NCBI GenBank assembly: GCA_013388985.1
Contig: JACAEF010000013.1
Location: 1-64,000, forward strand
Length of the DNA: 64,000 nt
Source of the DNA: Rhodocyclaceae bacterium
GTDB lineage: Bacteria > Pseudomonadota > Gammaproteobacteria > Burkholderiales > Rhodocyclaceae
Direction: 5' to 3'
This document shows positions 45,823-57,543 of the stretch, piece by piece. The notes beneath the pieces are model-generated. The model worked only from the letters and a program-made list of their open reading frames with translations. It was not told where the DNA came from and ran no database searches. Both the position numbers and the translations under genes were made by a program. How positions within the stretch are numbered: position 1 is the stretch's first letter; each line of letters starts with the position of its first letter.

Positions 45823-45845
45823 GGCCGACAGCGTGTCGCGCGATC

Positions 45846-46901
45846 TCACAACACTGCGTTGAAGACGTAGCCCACCAGCAGGATGCCCGCCGCGACGACG
45901 CTCACGAAGGTGGCGATCAGCCGCGGCTTCAGGACCTTGCGCAGGATGATCATCTCCGGGGCGGAGAGCGCGATCACGCTCATCATGAACGCCAGCACCG
46001 TGCCGAGCGCCGCGCCTTTGCCCATCAGCGCCTCGACGACGGGAATGATGCCGGCGGCGTTGGCATACATCGGCACGCCGATGGCCACGGCAGCCGGCAC
46101 CGACCACCAGGGTGCATCCTTGCCCATGATCGAGGCCATGAAGTCCTCGGGCACGTAGCCGTGGATGCCGGCGCCGAGCGCAATGCCGGCGAGGATGTAG
46201 GGCCAGACCTTGCCAACGATCTCACGCACGTGATGAAAGCCATGGTCGATACGTTCGCCCCAGGGCATCGCGCTGCCCTCGAAAGAGGCGCCTTGCTGGG
46301 TGTTCTGCATCGCCCGCACCCAGTCCTCGAGGTGATGCTCCATGCCCAGCTTGCCGATTGTGAGCCCCGCGACGATGGCGATGATCAGCCCCAGCCCGAG
46401 GTAGAGCGCCGCCACTTTCCAGCCGAACATGCCAAACAGCAGCGCCAGCGCCACTTCATTGACCATCGGCGCGGAGATCAGGAACGAGAAGGTGACGCCG
46501 AGCGGCACGCCGGCCTGCAGGAAACCGATGAACAGCGGCACCGCCGAGCAGGAGCAAAACGGCGTGACGATGCCCAATGTGGCCGCCATCGCGTTGCCGA
46601 GGCCCAGACGCCGGCCCGAGAGCAGCGCGCGCGTGCGCTCGGGAGAGACGAAGGTGTGCACGATGCCCATCACGAAGACGATGCCGACGAGCAGCATCAG
46701 CACCTTCGGCGTGTCGTAGAAGAAAAACTGCAGCGCGCCGCCCAGATGGCTGTCACGCTCGACCGGCAGCAGCTCGACCACGGCTTCCGAAAACGGATTC
46801 AGCGTCTGGTAGAGCGCCCACCACAGCGCACCGGCGACCAGCAAAAACGCAAAGGGCTGGCGGTCGGTCCAGCGCTTCAGTTGCAAGACGAGTGCGCTCA
46901 T
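45846..46901 (-). CDS. Permease of the ArsP/YraQ (DUF318) family
   Basis: The 351-aa product has about eight membrane segments and the family motif T-P-F-C-S-C-S-A-V-P-L-F-I-G-F at residues about 113-127, the metal/arsenical binding Cys pair of ArsP-like exporters. S-A-P-M-V-N-E-V-A follows. It overlaps a small thioredoxin-fold gene by 4 bp, a pairing typical of this family. With arsRC-acr3 nearby an arsenical or thiol-metal export role is likely. Confidence 0.83.
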   Translation of the reverse strand: MSALVLQLKRWTDRQPFAFLLVAGALWWALYQTLNPFSEAVVELLPVERDSHLGGALQFFFYDTPKVLMLLVGIVFVMGIVHTFVSPERTRALLSGRRLGLGNAMAATLGIVTPFCSCSAVPLFIGFLQAGVPLGVTFSFLISAPMVNEVALALLFGMFGWKVAALYLGLGLIIAIVAGLTIGKLGMEHHLEDWVRAMQNTQQGASFEGSAMPWGERIDHGFHHVREIVGKVWPYILAGIALGAGIHGYVPEDFMASIMGKDAPWWSVPAAVAIGVPMYANAAGIIPVVEALMGKGAALGTVLAFMMSVIALSAPEMIILRKVLKPRLIATFVSVVAAGILLVGYVFNAVL

Positions 46902-47134
46902 TGCGCCAGCCAGCCGTCGATCTTCTCGCAGCTCGGGATGCCGCCGGCGTGCACCACCTTGCCGTCGATGACGACCCCTGGCGTGCTCATCACGCCATAG
47001 CTCATGATGTCCTTGAGGTCTTCGACCTTTTCCAGCTGCACGGCGATACCCTTGGCGGCAGCGGCTTCCTCGATGAGCTTCAGGGTGGTCTTGCAGTTGG
47101 CGCAGCCCGTGCCGAGCACTTTGATGTTTTTCAT
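46898..47134 (-). CDS. Small redox-active disulfide protein (thioredoxin-fold)
   Basis: The 78-aa product has the active motif G-T-G-C-A-N-C-K-T and a cis-Pro strand V-M-S-T-P-G-V-V-I-D-G-K-V. It is likely to deliver or receive a reduced metal or thiol from the paired permease. AACCATG-like leader with no strong ribosome site. Confidence 0.87.
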   Translation of the reverse strand: MKNIKVLGTGCANCKTTLKLIEEAAAAKGIAVQLEKVEDLKDIMSYGVMSTPGVVIDGKVVHAGGIPSCEKIDGWLAQ

Positions 47135-47195
47135 GGTTTGACTCCGTGAGGGTTATCCGATCCCGTAGACGAACGAGGCGCGAAAAGGATGCCGC

Positions 47196-48098
47196 TCAAT
47201 GCCGCACCAGCGGCGCCCATGAAACCGTTTCCGGCTGGAACGTGGTGTGACCGATACCATGTTCTTCGGCTTCGTGCTGCAAAGCGTCCAGGATGGCCGG
47301 CCAGGCCGCCATGTCCTTCACCCGCACATGGGCAGTGAGCGCCAAGCGTTGGCCGGACAGCGCCCAGACATGCAGGTCATGCACCTCGATCACCCCCGGC
47401 ACGGCGGCGAGTTCGCGGCCCAGTTGCGCCAAGTCGATGGAGAAAGGCACGCCGTCCATCAGCCCATGCAGCGCATCCCGCAACAGGCGCAGGCTGGCCG
47501 CCAGCACCAGGCCGCCGATCAGGATGGATAGCAGCGGATCGATCGGCGTCCAGCCGCTGGCCCAGATCACGAGGCCGGCGACGATCGCCGCCACCGAGCC
47601 CGCCACGTCGCCCAGCACGTGGAGAAAAGCGCCGCGCACGTTGAGATTGTCCTGGCCGTGCGAGAGCATCCAGGCCACCAGCAGGTTGACGCCCAGCCCC
47701 ACCAGCGCCACCGCGCTGACCAGCGGCCCATCGACCGCCCGCGGCGCATTGAAACGCTCCCAGGCTTCGACGGCGATGCCGGCGACGACGGCGAGCATCG
47801 CCAGCGCATTGATCAGTGCGGCGATGAGCTCGGCGCGCCCGAAGCCATAGGAATGCCGGTGAGAGGCCGGTCGCGTCGCCAGCCAGGCCGCCAGCAGGGC
47901 AAGTCCCAGCGCTGCGCCGTCGGTGATCATGTGGCCGGCATCGGCCAGCAAGGCGAGCGAGCCGCCCCGCCAGCCGGCCAGCGCCTCGATCAGCGCATAG
48001 CCCCAGGTGAGCAGCAGTGCAGCCAGCAGGCGGCGCCGCTGGTCGGGTGCCTCCGCGCTGCCATGATGGTGGTGGGTGTGGTCGTGAGAATGGGCCAT
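47196..48098 (-). CDS. CDF-family cation exporter (ZitB/CzcD-like)
   Basis: The 300-aa product starts with a His-rich stretch (H-S-H-D-H-T-H-H-H-H) and has six membrane helices with the metal sites D-A-G-H-M-I-T-D in helix 2 and H-V-L-G-D-V-A in helix 5, plus a C-terminal metallochaperone-like domain. Zn2+ or Co2+/Cd2+ is the likely substrate. The repeat copy begins right at the start codon, so no ribosome site of its own is visible; translation may be coupled to the ECF gene just upstream. Confidence 0.9.
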   Translation of the reverse strand: MAHSHDHTHHHHGSAEAPDQRRRLLAALLLTWGYALIEALAGWRGGSLALLADAGHMITDGAALGLALLAAWLATRPASHRHSYGFGRAELIAALINALAMLAVVAGIAVEAWERFNAPRAVDGPLVSAVALVGLGVNLLVAWMLSHGQDNLNVRGAFLHVLGDVAGSVAAIVAGLVIWASGWTPIDPLLSILIGGLVLAASLRLLRDALHGLMDGVPFSIDLAQLGRELAAVPGVIEVHDLHVWALSGQRLALTAHVRVKDMAAWPAILDALQHEAEEHGIGHTTFQPETVSWAPLVRH

Positions 48099-48124
48099 GA
48101 AAGTCGGCGCTGGTGAGACGGCAC
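48099..48124 (+). repeat. Dispersed repeat copy abutting the CDF start codon
   Basis: GAAAGTCGGCGCTGG then TGAGACGGCAC, two bases off. It fills all 26 bp between the CDF start codon and the ECF stop, occupying the place of a ribosome site. Confidence 0.8.
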
Positions 48125-48664
48125 TCAGCGCGGCTCGGGCGGACGCGGAACGAAGCCTTCCACCCTGCCCTGGTCATCGAAGCTCACCTGGCAGGCTGCG
48201 CTGATGCGCGCCTTGAGGCGGGCGCGGGCGCGTTGCACCCGCGACTTGGCGGCTGGCAGGGACAGGCCGAGGCGACTGGCGTATTCCTGCTGGGTGATGC
48301 CCTCGAGGTCGCACAGGGTGATCGCCTCGCGATCCTGCGGCGAAAGCTCGGAGAGCACGCGCGGCAGGCACTGCGCCAGACTGTCGACCGGCGGCGGCTC
48401 CTCGCCGCTTTCGTCGACCAGATCGTCCGGCAGTTCCACCTGCTCCTTGGTGAGCCGCAGCCGGTCGATCAGCAGATGGCGCGCCGTCTGGAACAGCCAG
48501 GCGCGCGGGTCGTCGATGCCGCACAGGCCATTTTTCTGACGCAAGGCGCGCAGGAAGACTTCCTGCAGCAGATCCTCCGCGCTGGCATCGTCGCCGCTGC
48601 GATGGCGCAGGAAACGGCGCAGTTCCGTCTCGTGCCTTTCCCAGGCAGCGACGATGCACTTCAT
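48125..48664 (-). CDS. ECF-type RNA polymerase sigma factor (SigZ-like)
   Basis: The 179-aa product has region 2 (E-D-L-L-Q-E-V-F-L-R-A-L and D-P-R-A-W-L-F-Q-T-A-R-H) and region 4 (L-S-P-Q-D-R-E-A-I-T-L-C-D-L-E-G-I-T-Q-Q-E-Y-A-S-R-L-G). No anti-sigma gene is next to it. The ATG overlaps the acr3 stop by 4 bp, so it would be made together with the arsenite exporter and upstream of the CDF exporter. Confidence 0.87.
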   Translation of the reverse strand: MKCIVAAWERHETELRRFLRHRSGDDASAEDLLQEVFLRALRQKNGLCGIDDPRAWLFQTARHLLIDRLRLTKEQVELPDDLVDESGEEPPPVDSLAQCLPRVLSELSPQDREAITLCDLEGITQQEYASRLGLSLPAAKSRVQRARARLKARISAACQVSFDDQGRVEGFVPRPPEPR

Positions 48665-49734
48665 GCGGCATGCCTCTCATACCAGGGCTGCGTCGCATTG
48701 ACGAGCTTGACGACCAGTAGCATCACCGGCACCTCGATCAGCACGCCGACCACGGTGGCGAGCGCCGCGCCGGATTCGAAGCCGAACAGCGAGATCGCCG
48801 CGGCCACCGCGAGTTCAAAGAAGTTCGAGGCGCCGATCAGCGCCGAGGGGCAGGCGACGCTGTGCTTTTCGCCCACGACGCGGTTGAGCCAGTAGGCGAG
48901 CGCCGAGTTGAAGATTACCTGGATCAGGATCGGGATCGCCAGCAGCAGGATGACGAGCGGCTGCTCGATGATCGCCTGGCCCTGGAAGGCAAACAGCAGC
49001 ACCAGCGTGGCCAAGAGCGCCGCGATCGACCACGGGCCGATTCTCGCCATCACCGCGTCGAAATGCGCCTGGCCTTTTTTCAGCAGCCGCTTGCGCCAGG
49101 CCTGCGCGAGCGCCAGCGGGATGACGATGTAGAGCACGACCGAAGTGAGCAGCGTGTCCCAGGGCACGGTGATCGCCGAGATGCCGAGCAGCAGGCCGAC
49201 GATCGGCGCGAAGGCGAACACCATGATCGTGTCGTTTACGGCCACCTGCGAAAGCGTGAACAGTGGATCGCCATTGGAGAGACGGCTCCAGACGAACACC
49301 ATCGCCGTGCACGGCGCGGCGGCGAGCAGGATCAGGCCGGCGACGTAGCCATCGAGCTGATCGGCGGGCAAGAGCGGTGCGAACAGATGGCGCACGAACA
49401 GCCAGCCGAGGAAGGCCATCGAGAACGGCTTGACCAGCCAGTTGACGAACAGCGTCACGCCGATGCCTTTGACATGTGCCTTAACTTCATGCAGCGCGCC
49501 GAAATCGACCTTGACCAGCATCGGGATGATCATCACCCAGATCAACAGGCCGACCGGAATGTTGACCTGCGCGATCTCCATGCGGCCGAGCGCCTGGAAG
49601 GGCGCAGGCAGCAGCTGGCCGAGCGCGATGCCAATGAGGATGCAGAGGAACACCCAGACCGTCAGGTAGCGCTCGAAGGTCGACAGCGGCGCGCCGGCGG
49701 CACGCCTGGTGGTGACTTCGCATTGGGCCGACAT
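48661..49734 (-). CDS. acr3: Acr3-type arsenite efflux permease
   Basis: The 357-aa product has ten membrane segments with F-A-P-L-L-P-A-D, A-A-P-C-T-A-M-V-F-V-W-S (the conserved Cys) and K-H-S-V-A-C-P-S-A-L-I-G-A-S-N-F-F-E-L-A-V-A. It expels arsenite or antimonite. Start ATG (MSAQCE) is 2 bp after the arsC stop. Confidence 0.93.
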   Translation of the reverse strand: MSAQCEVTTRRAAGAPLSTFERYLTVWVFLCILIGIALGQLLPAPFQALGRMEIAQVNIPVGLLIWVMIIPMLVKVDFGALHEVKAHVKGIGVTLFVNWLVKPFSMAFLGWLFVRHLFAPLLPADQLDGYVAGLILLAAAPCTAMVFVWSRLSNGDPLFTLSQVAVNDTIMVFAFAPIVGLLLGISAITVPWDTLLTSVVLYIVIPLALAQAWRKRLLKKGQAHFDAVMARIGPWSIAALLATLVLLFAFQGQAIIEQPLVILLLAIPILIQVIFNSALAYWLNRVVGEKHSVACPSALIGASNFFELAVAAAISLFGFESGAALATVVGVLIEVPVMLLVVKLVNATQPWYERHAA

Positions 49735-49736
49735 GC

Positions 49737-50222
49737 TTACTCGTCCTCGTGGATGCGACGGGCGGCGGCGACGATCGCATCTGGCGTCATGCTTTCCAGC
49801 GGCAAGGCGAGAAAGGCCTCGATGCGTTTCCTGAGCGACTGGTAGGCCTGCTCGAAGGCCTCGCGGCGCGCTGCGAGCGGCTCGACATGCGCAGGGTCGG
49901 GGATGCCCCAATGCGCAGTGGTCGGATGGCCCGGCCAGACCGGACAAGCTTCGTTGGCGGCGTTGTCGCAGACGGTGAAGATGAAGTCGATCGTTGGCGC
50001 CCCCGGCGCGGCGAACTCGTCCCACGACTTGCTGCGCGCGCCCACGCTGGGGACGCCGTGCTTCTTTAGCGTTTCGAGCGCGACGGGATTGACTTGTCCC
50101 GTCGGCTTGCTGCCCGCGGAATAGGCTTTCACACGGCCTTGGCCGAGGTGGTTGAACAACATCTCGCCGAGGATCGAGCGGGCCGAGTTGCCGGTACAGA
50201 GAACGAGAACGTTGAAAGGCAT
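49737..50222 (-). CDS. arsC: ArsC, arsenate reductase (low-Mr phosphatase type)
   Basis: The 161-aa product has the P-loop C-T-G-N-S-A-R-S at about 9-16 and a second redox segment with C-D-N-A-A-N-E-A-C-P around 84-93. It reduces arsenate to arsenite for Acr3 export. GGAGTTTTCG lies upstream of the ATG. Confidence 0.92.
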   Translation of the reverse strand: MPFNVLVLCTGNSARSILGEMLFNHLGQGRVKAYSAGSKPTGQVNPVALETLKKHGVPSVGARSKSWDEFAAPGAPTIDFIFTVCDNAANEACPVWPGHPTTAHWGIPDPAHVEPLAARREAFEQAYQSLRKRIEAFLALPLESMTPDAIVAAARRIHEDE

Positions 50223-50232
50223 CGAAAACTCC

Positions 50233-50586
50233 TTAGGCGGCCTTCTTGGCACGGCGTTTGGCCGTGGTTGATGCCGCGACGGTTTTCGGCAGACAGGCCA
50301 TAGCACCGTGGCAGCAATTTTCGGTCAGATAGGCGATCAAATCGTCCATCGCCGCAAAGTCGGCCGCGTAATAGATGTAGCGACCTTCCTGCCGCGCGGA
50401 GACCAGGCCGGAGCGGGCGAGCTGGGCGATGTGAAAGGAGAGCGTCGGCGCGGCCAGCCCCAGTGTCCCGGCTATGGCACCGGCATTGAGCCCATCCTCC
50501 CCGGCCTCGACGAGCAGGCGGAAGATCGCCAGGCGTGTCTCCTGCGCGAGCGCAGCCAAGGCGGCAACGACCGCCGCGGCTTTCAT
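50233..50586 (-). CDS. arsR: ArsR-family arsenic-responsive repressor
   Basis: The 117-aa winged-helix protein has A-Q-E-T-R-L-A-I-F-R-L-L, T-L-S-F-H-I-A-Q-L-A-R-S-G-L-V (recognition helix) and R-Y-I-Y-Y-A-A-D. Cysteines E-N-C-C-H near 92 could bind arsenite. It is the first gene of the ars operon. A long upstream open frame was trimmed to the ATG with GGAAATGATGAA upstream. Confidence 0.92.
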   Translation of the reverse strand: MKAAAVVAALAALAQETRLAIFRLLVEAGEDGLNAGAIAGTLGLAAPTLSFHIAQLARSGLVSARQEGRYIYYAADFAAMDDLIAYLTENCCHGAMACLPKTVAASTTAKRRAKKAA

Positions 50587-50798
50587 TTCATCATTTCCAT
50601 AATCATTGAAACATTTTAACGGAAAGCACGGCTTCGGCAAGCTTGCTGCAAAAATCGGCGCTAGCGGAACGGCACTCCGGCGAGGCACCATGCCGGAACC
50701 AGGACGGAGCGCCACACAAGCGGGGCCGATTCGCAGATAATTCGCTGCTCGGGCCGTTCGGTCCGACGTTTCGCGACGATTTCCGGAAAGGGATAGGC
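50587..50798. other. Intergenic region upstream of arsR and cytochrome c
   Basis: 212 bp with no gene. It holds a repeat copy (50650-50675) and A/T-rich sequence near 50588-50620 that suits an ArsR operator-promoter (AATCATTGAAACATTTTAAC), although no perfect dyad was found. Confidence 0.4.
50650..50675 (+). repeat. Dispersed repeat copy upstream of arsR
   Basis: AAAATCGGCGCTAGCGGAAC then GGCAC shares the CTAG...GGAACGG variant of copy 23132. It is intergenic. Confidence 0.8.
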
Positions 50799-51230
50799 AT
50801 GATGCAAAAACGTTGCTCCCGACTGCTCGCGATTGCTGGACTGGCGATCCTTCCCGCGCTGGTGTCGGCGATGGGCAGCCGGCCGCAAAGCAATGACGAG
50901 GAAGCCGCCAACCTGCGCATCCAGCCGGTTGCCAAAGTGCGGCTCGCACCGCCGACCGCTTCGGGGGCGGCGACGGGCAGCCGCAGCGGCGAAGAGCTTT
51001 ACAAGGCCGTTTGTAGCGCCTGCCATGAAACAGGGGTCGCCGGCGCGCCGAAAGCCGGCGACAAGACGGCTTGGGGTCCGCGCATCGCGCAGGGTTTCGA
51101 TGCGCTCGTCGCTTCCGCGAAGGCTGGCAAGGGAGCGATGCCCCCCAAAGGAGGCTCCGACGCGACGGATGAAGAACTCGCGCGTGCGGTGGCATACCTC
51201 GCCAACAAGGCCGGCGCCAACTTCAAGTGA
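50799..51230 (+). CDS. Cytochrome c5 family protein
   Basis: The 143-aa product has a signal peptide (about 1-25), a low-complexity linker, and a class I heme domain: C-S-A-C-H around residue 70, G-A-P-K-A-G-D-K-T-A-W-G-P-R, and G-A-M-P-P-K-G-G with the Met ligand. Start ATG 50799 has AAAGGGAT upstream; a second ATG lies next to it. It is convergent with gyrB. Confidence 0.9.
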   Translation: MMQKRCSRLLAIAGLAILPALVSAMGSRPQSNDEEAANLRIQPVAKVRLAPPTASGAATGSRSGEELYKAVCSACHETGVAGAPKAGDKTAWGPRIAQGFDALVASAKAGKGAMPPKGGSDATDEELARAVAYLANKAGANFK

Positions 51231-51302
51231 GAGACCCGCCGCCCGCCCTTCCTCGGGGCGGTTGCCGGCGGTCCGCCATCCCCGATCGCCGCTGGGCGGG
51301 AA

Positions 51303-54882
<3,580 letters not shown>

Positions 54883-55096
54883 CTTGATAACCCCTTAGTG
54901 ATGATGTTGAGGGATGGGCGATTCTGTGGATGCGCAGTTTAAGTCCATGTGGGACAAGGAATTGTTCCTTTGCAGCGAATCGTGGATAAGAGTGTGGACT
55001 GCTGTGGATGCCTGTGGAAGGAAACCGGATGAGAATGAGGCGGTAAAGTTATTCACATTCTTTCCCAAGCTTGTTCATGGTGGCGCTGTGAGTCTT
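54883..55096. other. dnaA-dnaN intergenic region with DnaA-box cluster
   Basis: No gene is present. It has several DnaA-box-like 9-mers: TGTGGATGC at 54925 and 55003, CGTGGATAA at 54981, TTATTCACA at 55049, each one to two bases off TTATCCACA or its complement, with more TGTGGA hexamers between. Part of the chromosomal origin (oriC) is likely here. Confidence 0.7.
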
Positions 55097-56485
55097 TCAG
55101 CCTTTGATGGTCTGTGAGAGCACGAGCAGATCCTTGTTGAGGAGGCTGTCTTTGTTGCGCAATTCGGCGATCGTCCGGCAGGCGTGCAGCACCGTCGTAT
55201 GGTCGCGGCCGCCGAAGGCTTCGCCGATTTCCGGCAGGCTGTGGGGCGTCAGGTCACGCGCCAGCCACATCGCCACCTGGCGAGGCCGGGCGATGGCGCG
55301 GGTGCGCTTTTTCGAATACATGTCGGCGACCTTGATCTTGAAGTAGTCGGCGACGGTCTTCTGGATCAGTTCGAGAGTGATCTGGCGGTTGTGGGCGCCG
55401 AGGATGTCTTTGAGGGCTTCCTTGGCGAGTTCGAGATTGATCTCGCGGTTGTGAAAGCGCGCGAAGGCGAGTACTTTCTTGAGTGCGCCTTCCAGCTCGC
55501 GGACATTCGAGCGCAGGTTCTTGGCGATCAGGAAGGCGACGTCGTCGCCAAGCTCGATCGACTCGCTGGCGGCCTTCTTCTTCAGGATCGCGACGCGCAT
55601 CTCCAGCTCGGGGGGTTCGATCTGGACGGTGAGCCCCCAGTCGAAGCGGGAGATCAACCGTTCTTCGAGACCCTGGATGTCCTTGGGATAGGTATCGCAA
55701 GTGATGACGATCTGTTTCTTGGCTTCGACCAGGGCATTGAAGACGTAGAAAAATTCTTCCTGCGTGCGCGCCTTGCCGTTGAAGAACTGGATGTCGTCGA
55801 TCAGCAGGACGTCGAGCGAACGGTAGGTGCGCTTGAAGGTATCGAAGGATTTTTGCTGGTAGGCGCGGATCACGTCGGAGTAATAATCTTCCGCGTGGAT
55901 GTAGCGGATGACCTTGTTGGGGGCATGGCGCAAAACCTCATTGCCCAGCGCATGGACAAGGTGAGTCTTGCCCAGGCCGACGCCGCCATAGATGAACAGC
56001 GGGTTGTAGGAGGCGCCCGGGTTCATCGCCACCTGTTGGGCGGCGGCACGGGCCAGGTCGTTGGAGCGGCCGGTCACCAACGTATTGAAAGTGAAATCCG
56101 GATTCAGGCGGGTGCGACCGTATTCGGGCAGATTGACCGGATCGGTGAATTTTTCACTGCTTTGCGCTGCCTCCTCCTTGCTGGGCAGGATGGCAATGTC
56201 TTCGGCCGCCTTGCCGGCAGGTTCCTGCAGCAGGCCGGTGGGGGTTTCGTCCAGCGCGAGATCGATCGTGATCGGCTCGGGAAAGTATTCCCGGGAAAAT
56301 GCCTCGACGCGATCGAGATAGCGCTCGCGCACCCAGCGCAGGATGAAGCCATTCGGGGCGAGAAGACGCAACCGCCGCTCGGCATCGTCGGTCTCGACGC
56401 GCAGCGATTTGATCCACGCATTGAATTGCTGTGCCGGCAGCTCGCTCTCGAAGCGCGCCAGGCAGTCCGCCCAGAACTGTTTCAT
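55097..56485 (-). CDS. dnaA: DnaA, chromosomal replication initiator
   Basis: The 462-aa product has domain I, a Pro/Glu-rich linker, the AAA+ domain ([15 protein letters not shown] Walker A; L-L-I-D-D-I-Q-F Walker B), and the DnaA signature helix-turn-helix [15 protein letters not shown] at the C-terminus. It is divergent from rpmH. Confidence 0.97.
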   Translation of the reverse strand: MKQFWADCLARFESELPAQQFNAWIKSLRVETDDAERRLRLLAPNGFILRWVRERYLDRVEAFSREYFPEPITIDLALDETPTGLLQEPAGKAAEDIAILPSKEEAAQSSEKFTDPVNLPEYGRTRLNPDFTFNTLVTGRSNDLARAAAQQVAMNPGASYNPLFIYGGVGLGKTHLVHALGNEVLRHAPNKVIRYIHAEDYYSDVIRAYQQKSFDTFKRTYRSLDVLLIDDIQFFNGKARTQEEFFYVFNALVEAKKQIVITCDTYPKDIQGLEERLISRFDWGLTVQIEPPELEMRVAILKKKAASESIELGDDVAFLIAKNLRSNVRELEGALKKVLAFARFHNREINLELAKEALKDILGAHNRQITLELIQKTVADYFKIKVADMYSKKRTRAIARPRQVAMWLARDLTPHSLPEIGEAFGGRDHTTVLHACRTIAELRNKDSLLNKDLLVLSQTIKG

Positions 56486-56728
56486 TCAACCTTATGAATT
56501 AATTGATTATTTTACAGACGAGTGCAGGATTGGCGGAAATGTTGAAGTCATTGCGACCTTCACTTCCCGATCCCCTTCGCTTGCGATTCTAACCAAATCA
56601 GGGCAGGTTATCCACAACCCTGACGAAGCGCGAAACAGGCCAGCCGGATCGTATCCTGACCGAATCCCTTGACAAGGCCCTATATAACGGGTTGTAATAC
56701 AGGGCTTTTTTCAGCCAAGGATGCCGAC
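56486..56728. promoter_or_regulatory. dnaA-rpmH divergent region: DnaA box and rpmH promoter
   Basis: A perfect DnaA box TTATCCACA is at 56608-56616, and the 30 bases next to dnaA are A/T-rich (ATTAATTGATTATTTTAC). The rpmH promoter is TTGACA at 56669 with 18 bp to TGTAAT at 56693. No gene. Confidence 0.75.
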
Positions 56729-56863
56729 ATGAAACGTACCTATCAACCTTCCGTGGTGCGCCGCAAGCGCACGCATGGCTTCCTCGTCCGTTCCCGCACC
56801 CGTGGCGGCCGCGCCGTGCTGCGTGCCCGTCGCGCCAAGGGCCGTCATCGTCTGGCTGTCTGA
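56729..56863 (+). CDS. rpmH: RpmH, ribosomal protein L34
   Basis: The 44-aa basic protein reads [18 protein letters not shown] and ends [10 protein letters not shown], the standard L34. The ATG has CCAAGGATG-type leader. rnpA follows 6 bp later. Confidence 0.96.
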   Translation: MKRTYQPSVVRRKRTHGFLVRSRTRGGRAVLRARRAKGRHRLAV

Positions 56864-56869
56864 TCACGC

Positions 56870-57289
56870 TTGAACAGCCGCGGCCCGGTTGCCGATTCCG
56901 GCCGGTTGGGTTTCGGTCGGGCTTTTCGTCTGCTCAGGCCGCAGGAATTCGCCGCGGTATTTTCCGCCCGCCGGACATCGCGGGGCACCCGTTTCGTCCT
57001 GCACTACAAGGAAAACGGATTGCCCCATCCGCGCTTGGGGCTCGTGATTCCGAAAAAACTGGCGCGCACCGCGGTGCTGCGTAATGCGATCAAGCGTCAG
57101 GCGCGCGAGGCTTTCCGTCTGAACCGGCCCGGCTTGCCGGCATTCGACCTGGTCCTGCGCCTGGTGCAGCCGGTGACGCTGGGGGAGAAGTCGGACTGGC
57201 GCGTTGAAATCGGCGAGCTGTTCGGGCGGTTCGTCACCGCCGGGCACAAAAAGCCGGTCGCGGACGGCCGGGAAGGAAATTCCGCGTGA
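56870..57289 (+). CDS. rnpA: RnpA, protein component of ribonuclease P
   Basis: The 139-aa basic protein has the RNR motif [13 protein letters not shown] near 72-84 and [10 protein letters not shown] at the start of the fold. It begins with TTG just after rpmH; the first 20 residues are less conserved, so an internal start is possible. It overlaps yidD by 4 bp. Confidence 0.94.
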   Translation: MNSRGPVADSGRLGFGRAFRLLRPQEFAAVFSARRTSRGTRFVLHYKENGLPHPRLGLVIPKKLARTAVLRNAIKRQAREAFRLNRPGLPAFDLVLRLVQPVTLGEKSDWRVEIGELFGRFVTAGHKKPVADGREGNSA

Positions 57290-57507
57290 AACGTCTGCTG
57301 GCTCTGCCGTTGATCTGGCTGGTACGCGCCTATCAGCTGTTCATCAGCCCCTTCTTCCCCCCCTCCTGCCGGTTTCATCCGACCTGTTCGTACTATGCGA
57401 TCGAAGCGCTCGAAAAGCACGGGCCATTGCGTGGCGGCTGGCTGGCGGTGCGTCGGGTTTTGCGCTGCCATCCCTGGCATCCGGGCGGACACGATCCGGT
57501 GCCGTAG
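57286..57507 (+). CDS. yidD: YidD, membrane protein insertion efficiency factor
   Basis: The 73-aa protein has [26 protein letters not shown] and [14 protein letters not shown], the Cys-containing pattern of YidD, which assists insertion with YidC. It overlaps rnpA and lies 36 bp from yidC. Confidence 0.96.
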   Translation: MKRLLALPLIWLVRAYQLFISPFFPPSCRFHPTCSYYAIEALEKHGPLRGGWLAVRRVLRCHPWHPGGHDPVP

Positions 57508-57543
57508 AATGACGCTCCTTTTCCGTCGTAGTCTTCACCGATC

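Noticed and set aside
51231..51302. An intrinsic terminator between cytochrome c5 and gyrB
   Set aside because: CCCGCC and GGCGGG pair only over a long loop, and there is no T-run on either strand.
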